From Emticicia aquatilis (lineage in GTDB: Bacteria; Bacteroidota; Bacteroidia; Cytophagales; Spirosomataceae), in assembly GCF_014644295.1 (NCBI RefSeq), contig NZ_BMKK01000006.1, positions 186,001 to 250,000 on the forward strand: 64,000 nucleotides of DNA, given 5' to 3'. Below the pieces are notes generated by a model. It worked only from the letters and a program-made list of their open reading frames with translations, did not search any database and had not been told where the DNA came from. This document shows, piece by piece, positions 25,165-33,337 of the stretch. A program made the position numbers and the translations under genes. How positions within the stretch are numbered: position 1 is the stretch's first letter; each line of letters starts with the position of its first letter.

Positions 25165-25251
25165 TTAAAATGACAAAATGTCTTGTTTGTGATTTTTCAG
25201 ACTGACTCAACGGCAGAAATGGGTAATTAGCTCGAAATGCCTAAAAACAAA

Positions 25252-25279
25252 AAAGGATTTGACCAAAGCCAAATCCTTT
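25252..25279. terminator. Terminator after the haloperoxidase-like gene
   Basis: AAAGGATTT / AAATCCTTT with A-rich and T-rich flanks, 24 bp past the stop of the minus-strand gene at 25303. Confidence 0.65.
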
Positions 25280-25302
25280 CTATAATTTAAAGAAATCTAT
25301 GC

Positions 25303-26628
25303 TTATTTTTTCGCTTTCTGAATAACCAATTTGCCAATTTCTCTACCAGCTTTTAGTCCTTCGTCACAAGCCGAACGGAAGTGAATACCACCATACACAC
25401 GACTAATAGATGCCTGTTCAGCTGCTTCATTGAAAGACTTAAACTGTCCAACACCATGACCAAATTTCGCTTCGGTAGAATCTGTAAAAGCTACATTTCC
25501 ACCGAATAACTCAGTAAGAACTTCGGCCGATGCTCCCGAAATCGTACTGTGTCCGCTTGTATATTCTGGGAAAGGTGGAGTTTGTAAAAATGGCACCCAT
25601 TTGGTATCTACACTGGCATTGATAATAGTTTCGGGACGGATTTTGTGAAAACGGTATTTTGTTTCCCAACATTGAATGAAAGCATCACGCAAAGCCATCG
25701 AAACCAATAGATATGCTTGTACTGATTTGGCAAAATCTACTTTCTTATCTTTACAAACTGTTTTTACGATAGCCAACCAGTGTCCACCCGGGGTCATTTT
25801 TTTATCGGCAAACATTACGTGACCTTGTACGTTCATCACAAAAGCGTTATCGTCCCAGAACCATGCAATGCGTTTTTCTTCTTCTGAAAGTTTATTTCCA
25901 ATTTCATAAACCTCGGTTACTTCTTTCATAAATGGACTGGTTTTGGCCAAATCATAAGAAAATGGCGGCGGTGGCAAGAACTGCGAGGACGAATCAATAA
26001 TCATCGGTCTGATTTTGCCCCAATTGGGCTCAATGGCATCGGCATACGATGGCGGAGTTGGAGTCCATGTACCAGGTTTGTTTTGTAAAGTATAGCGTAA
26101 ACCACGAGTCTGTGGGTAATTATCTTTCTTTGCATAAGCCAAAACAGCTTTTCCGACTGCCGCTCCGTACGCTACCGAACGCTCAATAACTTCGCTTGGC
26201 ACACCTGCTGTTTCAAATTTCTTATCAAGAGCTTTCTCGAAAGCATCATATTTTTCAACCGAAAACGTAAGGCCACGGGCAACTGTCATGAAAGCCTTGA
26301 TACTTGCCAATTGGTGGCAATATTCTTTTCCTGCTTCAATTTTTGGGACTTCATTAAAATCTTTTACTCGACCAACCATCGAAGGCATATCTTTTTCGCC
26401 AGAAACGAGAGCTTCATAACCAGCTAAATTTGCATACGAATAAATACGGCTCGCCACTGGTGGAGAAAAAATATCATGTACGATTACATCGGTAAGCTGA
26501 TTGACGCAATCATGATAAAAATCGGGATTATTTACTAACGGAGTATATTCGGCCGATGTTTTTTGCTTACAGCCATTGGCAAACAAAACAATCAATACGA
26601 GCGTAAGCAAGTGTTTAAGAGGTTTCAT
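25303..26628 (-). CDS. Vanadium-dependent haloperoxidase/PAP2-like lipoprotein
   Basis: 441 residues with a lipobox (VLFANGC-KQ), so it is probably an outer-membrane or periplasmic lipoprotein. The vanadate/phosphate pocket of the VHPO-PAP2 superfamily is complete: KYRFHKIRPET (KxxxxxxRP), PPFPEYTSGHSTISG (SGH) and SRVYGGIHFRSACDEG (SRxxxGxHxxxD). The long N-terminal helical region (about residues 30-290) fits the bacterial VHPO family rather than simple PAP2 phosphatases. Whether it binds vanadate and oxidises halide or acts as a phosphatase cannot be told from sequence. A TATTTTTG box lies at 26729-26736. Confidence 0.82.
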   Translation of the reverse strand: MKPLKHLLTLVLIVLFANGCKQKTSAEYTPLVNNPDFYHDCVNQLTDVIVHDIFSPPVASRIYSYANLAGYEALVSGEKDMPSMVGRVKDFNEVPKIEAGKEYCHQLASIKAFMTVARGLTFSVEKYDAFEKALDKKFETAGVPSEVIERSVAYGAAVGKAVLAYAKKDNYPQTRGLRYTLQNKPGTWTPTPPSYADAIEPNWGKIRPMIIDSSSQFLPPPPFSYDLAKTSPFMKEVTEVYEIGNKLSEEEKRIAWFWDDNAFVMNVQGHVMFADKKMTPGGHWLAIVKTVCKDKKVDFAKSVQAYLLVSMALRDAFIQCWETKYRFHKIRPETIINASVDTKWVPFLQTPPFPEYTSGHSTISGASAEVLTELFGGNVAFTDSTEAKFGHGVGQFKSFNEAAEQASISRVYGGIHFRSACDEGLKAGREIGKLVIQKAKK

Positions 26629-26657
26629 CTTCTAAAAAATGTAAATGGTTAAGTAGT

Positions 26658-26720
26658 TGTAGGACAGGTTTTTAACCTGTCAATATAGTTTTATTTAACA
26701 GGTTACAAACCTGTCCTACA
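26658..26720. repeat. Nested palindrome with GACAGGTT/AACCTGTC units
   Basis: Perfect 14-bp outer arms TGTAGGACAGGTTT / AAACCTGTCCTACA. The left half folds by itself as GACAGGT-TTTTA-ACCTGTC and the right half as ACAGGT-TACAA-ACCTGT. This double-unit style repeats that of 4219-4374 and 11941-12071. It lies in the leader of the haloperoxidase-like gene. Confidence 0.7.
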
Positions 26721-26728
26721 TAAAAACA

Positions 26729-26736
26729 CAAAAATA
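26729..26736 (-). promoter_or_regulatory. Bacteroidota -7 box (TATTTTTG) for the haloperoxidase-like gene
   Basis: Reads TATTTTTG on the minus strand, 101 bp before the ATG. If used, the nested palindrome at 26658-26720 would be transcribed as a 5' leader structure. Confidence 0.4.
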
Positions 26737-26791
26737 CATGGTTTTTTTTAGAATCTTTTGTTAAAATTCTATTTTACTGGAAAATTACTAC

Positions 26792-28117
26792 TCAAAAAAT
26801 AACCAAAAACTTACTGCCCTCACCTACTTTAGAAATTACCTTCAGATTACCTCCATGAATTTGCATAATTTGCCGAGAAAGACTCAAGCCAATACCCGAA
26901 CCAGTCTTTTTGGTCGTATAAAAAGGAATGAAAATCTTTTCGATAGCTTCGGGTTCAATACCACTTCCATTATCTGACACCTCTATAAACCTCTGATTAT
27001 CAGACTGATATATTGATATTTTTATTTCTGGATTTAATTTATTTTCTACAGCTTCAATGGCATTTTTCATGAGATTAATCAAAACCATGTCAATCTGTTC
27101 GTTATCTACGATGAGCGAAAAATCTTGTTTTATGTTGGTTTGAAGGCTGATTCCTTTGGCTTTTATCTGAGGTAAAATTAGATTTGTGAGGTTTCCGACA
27201 AGTTGTTTGGCGGTAGTTTCGGTAAAAACTGGTTTCGGAATTGTAGTAAATTCTCGATAAGCATTCACAAAATTCATGATGCCTTTACTACGGTTTTCGA
27301 TGGTCTGGAGGGCTTCTTTCAAATCATCGACGGTTTCTTTAATTTCCGTTTTTTCGGATAAATCTATTTCTATAATTTCTCGCATCGTACTGGCCAACGA
27401 AACTATTGGCGTGACGGAGTTCATAATTTCGTGACGAAGCACTTTTGTGAGGTTTTGCCACGCATCGAGTTCTTTTTCTTGTAGCTCGGACTGAATGTTT
27501 TGTAGCGAAACCAGTTTTATAACTCTTCCACGAAGACTAACGGTCGTAGAGTTTATCGTGATTTGCTGTTCGTTGGAGGTTATATAAAGTGTTTTACCGC
27601 CCGAAGGCAAATCTTTTAGGATTTCGTAAAGCCCGATATGTACGCTATTGCTCAATTCTGAAATATTACGAAGCCTGTAAATACCTAAAGTACGAAAAGC
27701 GGCATTATTTATCAATTCGATTTTGCCAGAAGCATCAAACGAAAGTAAACCCACATTTACGTGCTGAACTATGGTATTTATATAATGTAGATTGGCTTCT
27801 TTTTCGGCACGAGCTTGGCGGAACGCATCTAAAACTCCATTAAGTTGGTTGTTTACTTCCTCAAAACTTTTGCCCAGTTTATTATCGGCTCTGAATTTTA
27901 CGGCAAAATCGGCGTAGCGAACCGATTCAAAGAAACGTGCCAGTTTTCGATTGACTGATGTGACATAACTGAATAGCAAGTAAAAACTAATTGCTATTCC
28001 GACCAGAATAAAAAACGACAAAAACCACTGTTTTTGTAGCACAAAGTACGCAAAAGCGGCTAATAGTAATGTCAGAATGGTCAATCTCCAAAGTATTCCA
28101 ATCGAAAAATGTCTCAT
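26792..28117 (-). CDS. Sensor histidine kinase, NtrY-like
   Basis: 441 residues. Two N-terminal membrane helices (ILWRLTILTLLLAAFAYFVL and FFILVGIAISFYLLFSYV), a HAMP/linker region, a PAS-like segment (LHYINTIVQHVNVGLLSFDA), the H-box HEIMNSVTPIVSLAS, N-box QIDMVLINLMKNAIEA, G1 VSDNGSGIEPEAIEKIF, F-box FIPFYTTK and G2 GSGIGLSLSRQIMQ. NtrY-type kinases usually sit beside an NtrC-like sigma-54 regulator; here none adjoins it, so it is an orphan in this window. Signal and partner unknown. It is divergent from padR. Confidence 0.9.
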   Translation of the reverse strand: MRHFSIGILWRLTILTLLLAAFAYFVLQKQWFLSFFILVGIAISFYLLFSYVTSVNRKLARFFESVRYADFAVKFRADNKLGKSFEEVNNQLNGVLDAFRQARAEKEANLHYINTIVQHVNVGLLSFDASGKIELINNAAFRTLGIYRLRNISELSNSVHIGLYEILKDLPSGGKTLYITSNEQQITINSTTVSLRGRVIKLVSLQNIQSELQEKELDAWQNLTKVLRHEIMNSVTPIVSLASTMREIIEIDLSEKTEIKETVDDLKEALQTIENRSKGIMNFVNAYREFTTIPKPVFTETTAKQLVGNLTNLILPQIKAKGISLQTNIKQDFSLIVDNEQIDMVLINLMKNAIEAVENKLNPEIKISIYQSDNQRFIEVSDNGSGIEPEAIEKIFIPFYTTKKTGSGIGLSLSRQIMQIHGGNLKVISKVGEGSKFLVIF

Positions 28118-28304
28118 ATATTTTGTCTGTAAAATTGAAAAATGGAGATTTAGGATGTTGATTTTCTATAAACTAAAGCAAAAAGAGTCAATAATAGCAA
28201 AATTTCCATCCTCAAAAATACAAGTTTTATACATTCTTTTTACCACTCATCAGAAAATCAAAAAGTTTTTAACCAAGTATCTTGCATTGCATAGTACCTT
28301 ATTA

Positions 28305-28312
28305 TATCTTTG
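28305..28312 (+). promoter_or_regulatory. Bacteroidota -7 box (TATCTTTG) for padR-pspC
   Basis: Exact TAnnTTTG match followed by TAGC, about 89 bp before the padR ATG, with a TTG at 28282-28284 at suitable -33 spacing. Confidence 0.6.
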
Positions 28313-28400
28313 TAGCGTCATCATCAGAAAGCTGTTGTTGATACTAAAGAAAACTTAAACTTTTTAAATTCCCCCTTTTGAAAGATAAGGGATTAAAAAT

Positions 28401-28730
28401 ATGGATTTAGAAAATGCCCAAGTGCAGATGCGGAAAGGGATTTTGGAGTACTGCATTCTGCATATAATTTCGAGGGGTGAAATTTATGCCTCCGAAATTC
28501 TCTACGAACTTATCAACGCCAAAATAATGGTTGTTGAAGGCACGCTTTACCCTTTATTGACTCGTCTGAAAAACGCAGGCTTGCTCGACTATAAATGGGT
28601 AGAATCAACTTCTGGCCCACCACGTAAATACTACGTATTGACTGATACAGGGCTAATGTTTTTAGAAAACTTGAACAATACTTGGAACGAACTTTCGGAG
28701 TCCGTTACGACAATTATAAGCAAGAAATAA
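28401..28730 (+). CDS. PadR-family transcriptional regulator
   Basis: 109 residues. Winged-helix PadR core: MRKGILEYCILHIISRGEIY, ASEILYELINAKIMVVEGTL, YPLLTRLKNAGLLDYKWV, GPPRKYYVLTDTGLMFLENL (the G-P-R-K-Y-Y wing). PadR proteins repress by binding a palindrome and are often autoregulated. It is followed 105 bp later by the PspC/GIN-domain gene, a pairing common in Bacteroidota, so it probably controls that envelope-stress protein. Confidence 0.92.
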   Translation: MDLENAQVQMRKGILEYCILHIISRGEIYASEILYELINAKIMVVEGTLYPLLTRLKNAGLLDYKWVESTSGPPRKYYVLTDTGLMFLENLNNTWNELSESVTTIISKK

Positions 28731-28835
28731 TTAAAATCTGATTTCGAGCTTTCAGTTTTATTCACTCGAAATCACCTAATCTAATTACCCTAAATCAAGC
28801 ATCTAACAGCGAACGATTTTTTTATCAATAAGACA

Positions 28836-31343
28836 ATGAAAAAGACTATACAAATAAATATAGCAGGCATGGTTTTCAATATCGAAGAAGATGCCTACGA
28901 AAAACTAAACGCCTACTTAGCCTCAATTAAACAATATTTTGCGTCGTATGAGGGTAGTCAGGAGATTGTTTCTGATATCGAAGCACGTATTGCCGAAAAA
29001 TTCTGGACAAATCAAAAATCTGATAGCCAACCTGTTATTACGTATGAAGGCGTAAACGACCTCATTAAATCAATGGGTAGTGTATCTGACTTTGAGGCAA
29101 TCGAAGAAGAAGAAGATTTGAAAAACACTGCACAATCAACAGCGAACAATACTCAATCGACATTTAGCAGTCAACAGTCAACAGCAGGAAGCCAAGAATC
29201 GGATAGTAAAGCAACTCAACCAAAACGCCTTTATCGTGATGTAAAACGCAAAGCATTGGGCGGGGTTTTGGCAGGCTTGGCACATTATTTCAATATTGAT
29301 GTGGTTTGGGTCAGAATTATATACTTGTTGTTATTCTTAGGCTTACCGCCAATTGATGACGACCTCGGGCCAATTTCAGGTTTTGTTTTCTTAGCATATT
29401 TTGTTTGTTGGGTTGTTTTCCCGCCAAACTTCAACCTCGACGAAGACAAGAAAATCAAGAAATTCTACCGTGATAATGATAACAAAGTTTTAGGTGGTGT
29501 GTGTAGTGGTTTAGCTGCTTATTTTGGAGTTGACATTACCGTTATTCGTTTGCTTTTCGTGTTGAGTGTGTTTTTATTCGGAACGGGCTTCTTGGCTTAC
29601 ATTATCCTCTGGATTGTAGCACCAAAAGCCCAGACCCTCACACAAAAAATGGAAATGAAAGGTGAGCCAGTTACGCTTTCTAATATCGAAACCAATATCA
29701 AAGAAAGTATTAATGTTGATAAAAACGCCCCAGAAAACGCCCTTACCAAAATCCTTTTATTCCCTTTCCGCTTAGTCGGTATAGTTATCAAGGCTTTGGG
29801 TGAAGTGTTAAAACACCTCGGGCCAGTTGCCAGAGTTTTGGCAGGCATAATGCTGATGCTTTTCTCTTTAGCAATGATAGTTGGCGTTGTTGCAGCAGTT
29901 GCGGCATTCTTTGGTGTCGCATCGGGTATTGAAGGAACTGAGTTTTTTGACCGTAGTCCGTTCAAAATCTTCTCGCAAGACATTCACCCAATGACAGGTT
30001 TCTTTGCTTTCTTGGCAATGTTTACACCTTTCTTGGCTCTTTTGCTTACAGGTTTGACCTTACTTTCAAATAGAAGAATTGGGAATCGTAATTTTTGGAT
30101 TTCATTATTAGGTCTTTGGTTAGCTGGGTTGATGGGAACAGGTATTTTAGCTACAAAATACGCCTTGAATTTCAAGAAAAAAGGTCGTTTTGAACAAACT
30201 AAAAACTTCCCCTACACGCTTTCAGGACAAACATTGGTACTTGATGCCAATAATAACCAAGATGATGATTTCGAGGAATTCCAAATTAGAGAAGACGTCG
30301 AAGTAAACTTAGAGGGCTATGAAGGCACTGATTTGAAACTCGAACAACGTTTTGAATCTTCTGGACCTACAAAAGCTGAAGCCGAAGCCAATGCGAAAAA
30401 TATTTTGTATAATGTCATACAAAAAGATTCATCTCTTTCATTCGACCAAAAGATTTCGTTACCAGAGAAAGCTCGCTTCCGTGGACAAGACCTTCACATG
30501 ACGCTCTATGTTCCTTACGACAAGCCTTTCAAAATCACAAAGTCATTCTATCATAGTGTGTATCGCCATGATTGGGGAAACAAAAATTTTGAACTTGACG
30601 GTGACGATGTTGATAAATACACTTATGTAATGAAACGTGACTCGGGTATGGTCTGCCGTGATTGTCCAAAACTAAGCGACGAAGAACGTGAGGCACTTAG
30701 AGATAATCGATACGATGACGACGATGATTCGGCCTTTGATTATGGTGTTTTTGAAGAAAAAGGTCAGCATGAAAAGAAATTTGAGTTAAGCGGCTTTGAT
30801 AAAGTAGAAGTGGGAGGTGCATTTATCGTGACGATTCGTAAAGGTAGCTCATTTGAAGTAATAGCAGATACCGACGACCAAAGCGATTTAGATGATATTG
30901 ATTTTGAAATTCGTAATAATACCCTCGAAATCGGTCATAAAGACAAGTTTTCGTTTAGTAGAAGAAACGAAACCGTTAGAATCAATATCACGATGCCATC
31001 GCTCGAAGGGCTTGATATTTCGGGAGCATCGACCCTAAAAGTCATTGGTTTCAAAGATAAAAACAAAGACTTAGATATTCAGTTATCGGGTGCATCAAAA
31101 GCTGCCATTGATGTAGAAGTTCGCAAAATCGAATTCGATGCTTCGGGTGCTTCAAAAGCAGACTTGAGAGGCTCAGCCGAAAGAGTAAACATGGATATTT
31201 CGGGAGCGTGCCACATTGATGCTAAACGCATGGAAATCAACCAAGCCAGAGCCGATGCCAGCGGAGCAAGTCATATTAGTTTCGGAAAAGTAAAAGATTT
31301 CGACTCAAATACAAGCGGAGCAAGCAAGATTAGCAGAGAATAG
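28836..31343 (+). CDS. PspC-domain protein with two PspC domains and a C-terminal GIN-type (DUF2807) adhesin-like domain
   Basis: 835 residues. A cytosolic N-terminal part (1-105) precedes a Ser/Thr/Gln-rich linker (about 97-125) written by a 7-nt DNA repeat. Two PspC units follow: RDVKRKALGGVLAGLAHYFN to WVVFPP (~132-200) and RDNDNKVLGGVCSGLAAYFG to IVAPKA (~208-270). More membrane helices lie at ~305-445. The periplasmic/extracellular C-terminus (about 640-835) is a DUF2807/GIN beta-helix with repeated SGAS motifs: LDISGASTLKV, IQLSGASKAA, FDASGASKADL, MDISGACHID, ADASGASHIS. PspC domains usually sense membrane stress, but the signal here is unknown. Likely regulated by PadR. Confidence 0.88.
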   Translation: MKKTIQINIAGMVFNIEEDAYEKLNAYLASIKQYFASYEGSQEIVSDIEARIAEKFWTNQKSDSQPVITYEGVNDLIKSMGSVSDFEAIEEEEDLKNTAQSTANNTQSTFSSQQSTAGSQESDSKATQPKRLYRDVKRKALGGVLAGLAHYFNIDVVWVRIIYLLLFLGLPPIDDDLGPISGFVFLAYFVCWVVFPPNFNLDEDKKIKKFYRDNDNKVLGGVCSGLAAYFGVDITVIRLLFVLSVFLFGTGFLAYIILWIVAPKAQTLTQKMEMKGEPVTLSNIETNIKESINVDKNAPENALTKILLFPFRLVGIVIKALGEVLKHLGPVARVLAGIMLMLFSLAMIVGVVAAVAAFFGVASGIEGTEFFDRSPFKIFSQDIHPMTGFFAFLAMFTPFLALLLTGLTLLSNRRIGNRNFWISLLGLWLAGLMGTGILATKYALNFKKKGRFEQTKNFPYTLSGQTLVLDANNNQDDDFEEFQIREDVEVNLEGYEGTDLKLEQRFESSGPTKAEAEANAKNILYNVIQKDSSLSFDQKISLPEKARFRGQDLHMTLYVPYDKPFKITKSFYHSVYRHDWGNKNFELDGDDVDKYTYVMKRDSGMVCRDCPKLSDEEREALRDNRYDDDDDSAFDYGVFEEKGQHEKKFELSGFDKVEVGGAFIVTIRKGSSFEVIADTDDQSDLDDIDFEIRNNTLEIGHKDKFSFSRRNETVRINITMPSLEGLDISGASTLKVIGFKDKNKDLDIQLSGASKAAIDVEVRKIEFDASGASKADLRGSAERVNMDISGACHIDAKRMEINQARADASGASHISFGKVKDFDSNTSGASKISRE
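29129..29187 (+). repeat. Heptamer array inside a coding region (CAGTCAA units)
   Basis: CAGTCAA occurs in tandem at 29168-29181, and the surrounding DNA (CAATCAACAGCGAACAA, AATCGACATTTAGCAG) is degenerate copies of the same 7-nt unit. Translated in the PspC gene it encodes the Ser/Thr/Gln-rich linker. The same heptamers appear again right after this gene's stop (31343-31370). Confidence 0.6.
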
Positions 31344-31370
31344 ATGGTCAATGGTCGACAGTCAACAGCA
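31343..31370. repeat. Seven-nucleotide repeat array after the pspC gene
   Basis: ATGGTCA, ATGGTCG, ACAGTCA, ACAGCAG in register, starting at the stop codon end. Same family as 1574-1601, 3465-3492 and 49476-49503. Confidence 0.6.
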
Positions 31371-31403
31371 GTTTATTTGATTGTTAGATTATTTAGAATA
31401 AAG

Positions 31404-31442
31404 AAATGAGTGAATAAGCCATCAAGCATTATTCACTCATTT
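31404..31442. terminator. Bidirectional terminator between pspC gene and mutarotase gene
   Basis: AAATGAGTGAATAA / TTATTCACTCATTT, a perfect 14-bp stem with an 11-nt loop, between convergent genes. Confidence 0.75.
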
Positions 31443-31445
31443 TGC

Positions 31446-31784
31446 TTATTGATTGGTTAGTTTAAATATTTGTTTCATCAACATCCATTTTTCACCTGGT
31501 TTGGCCATTGGTAGGGCTTGTTGGAATTTCCACACAAAAGCCTCCCATTCTTGTACTTTAGGATTGTTGGCGTCCATTTCTGATTTTCTATCAAACGAAA
31601 AATCATCTTCGGTTTCCATAATCATAAACAACCGATTTCCGATTCGGTAAATTTCCATTTCGGTGATGCCTGCATCAGTAATGCTCTTGGCAATTTCATC
31701 GGCGATGCGTTCGTGTAATTTTTCATATTCGGCAATCAGAGTTGGGTCGTCAACTAAATCAAGAGCAAGCGTATAACGTTTCAT
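31446..31784 (-). CDS. L-rhamnose mutarotase-family protein
   Basis: 112 residues, ferredoxin-like dimeric alpha/beta-barrel of the RhaM (DUF718) family, which interconverts alpha and beta anomers of L-rhamnose. Visible signatures: MKRYTLALDLVDDPTLIAEY, the ITEMEIYRIGNRLFMIMET core, and WEAFVWKFQQALPMAKPGEK, where the W-x-x-(F/Y) pattern near the C-terminus is typical. In Bacteroidota, members also serve fucose or other deoxy-sugars. No rhamnose or fucose genes adjoin it, so the substrate is open. Confidence 0.82.
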   Translation of the reverse strand: MKRYTLALDLVDDPTLIAEYEKLHERIADEIAKSITDAGITEMEIYRIGNRLFMIMETEDDFSFDRKSEMDANNPKVQEWEAFVWKFQQALPMAKPGEKWMLMKQIFKLTNQ

Positions 31785-31935
31785 CGTGAAAAAATGGGGG
31801 AGTTTTTGAATAAAATTTCAGATATAATTAATTGATAATCAGAGTTTTTATGATTGAGTAGAAATGTTTTTTAGTTTTCCTACAATATTTTTCGTAAAAA
31901 ACGTTTGAAATTAAATAGATTTTTTCGTTATTTCA

Positions 31936-31965
31936 TTTGAGAAGTAAATTTTTGTTATACTTTTG
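31936..31965 (+). promoter_or_regulatory. Complete Bacteroidota promoter (TTTG-18 bp-TACTTTTG) for the DUF2795 gene
   Basis: TTTG at 31936-31939 and TACTTTTG at 31958-31965, spaced by 18 bp, then GCAGCC and the ATG 42 bp later. This is the best textbook Bacteroidota promoter in the window. Confidence 0.75.
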
Positions 31966-32006
31966 CAGCCTTAAATTTTTTGTAACACTAAAAAGGAATA
32001 AAGACT

Positions 32007-32228
32007 ATGTATTGGACACTCGAACTTGCGTCGTATTTGGAGGACGCTCCGTGGCCCGCTACAAAAGATGAGTTGATAGATTTTTCGATTCGTTCGGGAG
32101 CACCCATTGAAGTTATTGAAAACCTACAAGAACTTGAGGACGACGGACAACCGTACGAGAGCATTGAGGAGATTTGGCCAGATTACCCGACCAAAGATGA
32201 CTTTTTCTTTAATGAAGATGAATATTAA
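32007..32228 (+). CDS. DUF2795-family small acidic protein
   Basis: 73 residues (MYWTLELASYLEDAPWPATK ... DFSIRSGAPIEVIENLQELE ... FFFNEDEY). Strongly acidic C-terminus and a compact helical core. This is a near-universal small protein of Bacteroidota; family function is unknown. A strong promoter and a terminator directly after it mark it as a single, probably abundant transcript. Confidence 0.88.
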   Translation: MYWTLELASYLEDAPWPATKDELIDFSIRSGAPIEVIENLQELEDDGQPYESIEEIWPDYPTKDDFFFNEDEY

Positions 32229-32273
32229 ACAGAGTTTCTGATTCGGTAGCGTATTCGGATTTTTATTTATTTC

Positions 32274-32306
32274 AAAGCAACAGTTAGCCTTTCTAATTGT
32301 TGCTTT
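32274..32306 (+). terminator. Terminator after the DUF2795 gene
   Basis: AAAGCAACAGTTAG / CTAATTGTTGCTTT (one G-U pair) followed by GTTGTTT, 45 bp after the stop. Confidence 0.8.
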
Positions 32307-32337
32307 GTTGTTTCTACACCTTAACTTCCTCTCACTC

Positions 32338-33156
32338 ATGAATATTCTACAAATTTTTATCGGGATTTTGGTTTTGGCTTTGATTGTTTTTGCTTGTTTA
32401 CCCAAGAAAAAAGCCAAAGAATATACTCTTCGATATGACATCAGTAAGCCCAATAACAAAATGGAAATGCCTCAAAACTTAAAAGAGATTTCTGGCTTAT
32501 CGTTCTACAAAGAAAATCAGCTTGCCTGCGTAAACGACGAAAAAGGCACAGTTTTTATCTATGATTTGGCCTTGCAAGAGGTTGTAGAAACCATTGATAT
32601 TGGCAAAAACGGCGACTACGAAGGTATCGAGGTGGTTGATGATGAGATTTTTATCATGAAAAGCAATGGTAAAATCAAAGGTTTCAAAATCAGCGATGGC
32701 TCAGAAAGAAAAATTGATTGCTCGGATAAAGACGTAAAAGAATACGAAGGACTGAGTTATCATCCACAAACCCGAAGCCTTTTACTCGTAACGAAAGAAA
32801 AAGACAAGGATAAAAACGATAAAAAGACCATTTATGCTTACTCATTAACTACCGAAAAGTTCGAGAGATATCTGACTATTGATGAAGACATGATAAAAGG
32901 CAGCGATGGCAAGAAAGCTTTTGCACCATCGGGTATTGCTATACACCCAGTTACGGGCGAAATTTTTGTGATATCTTCACAAGGCAAAAAACTCTTAATT
33001 TTATCCCCCAAAGGAGAAAAAAACACCCTCATCGAACTCGACCCCGAGAGTTTCGTTCAGCCCGAAGGAATTTGCTTCACACCCAACGGAGATTTATATA
33101 TTTCGTCAGAAGGGTCAGATTCAAACGGTTACATTCTAAAATTTTCTTATTTTTAA
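32338..33156 (+). CDS. SdiA-regulated-type beta-propeller protein
   Basis: About 272 residues from ATG 32338 (MNILQIFIGILVLALIVFAC); a frame extension to 32305 runs into the terminator and was rejected. The signal anchor ends in FACLP, a possible lipid-attachment Cys. Propeller blades are visible: LKEISGLSFYKENQLACVND, DYEGIEVVDDEIFIMKSNGK, EYEGLSYHPQTRSLLLVTKE, FAPSGIAIHPVTGEIFVISS, VQPEGICFTPNGDLYISSEG. This matches the SdiA-regulated (YjiK) domain family, function not known. It lies upstream of the rhodopsin gene but with a 181-bp AT-rich gap. Confidence 0.85.
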   Translation: MNILQIFIGILVLALIVFACLPKKKAKEYTLRYDISKPNNKMEMPQNLKEISGLSFYKENQLACVNDEKGTVFIYDLALQEVVETIDIGKNGDYEGIEVVDDEIFIMKSNGKIKGFKISDGSERKIDCSDKDVKEYEGLSYHPQTRSLLLVTKEKDKDKNDKKTIYAYSLTTEKFERYLTIDEDMIKGSDGKKAFAPSGIAIHPVTGEIFVISSQGKKLLILSPKGEKNTLIELDPESFVQPEGICFTPNGDLYISSEGSDSNGYILKFSYF

Positions 33157-33337
33157 TTAAATTTTTTGTATTGGTTTCTTACGGAAAGAATTTGGCTATT
33201 TATCAATATTTTATTAGAATAATACAATTTCAAATTTTAAAAAGACAACATTTGTTTAGTTTTCAAAACAAAACGTTAAACAAAAATACAAACGTTCTGT
33301 TGTAATTGTATTGTTCAACTTAAAATAATAATACCCA

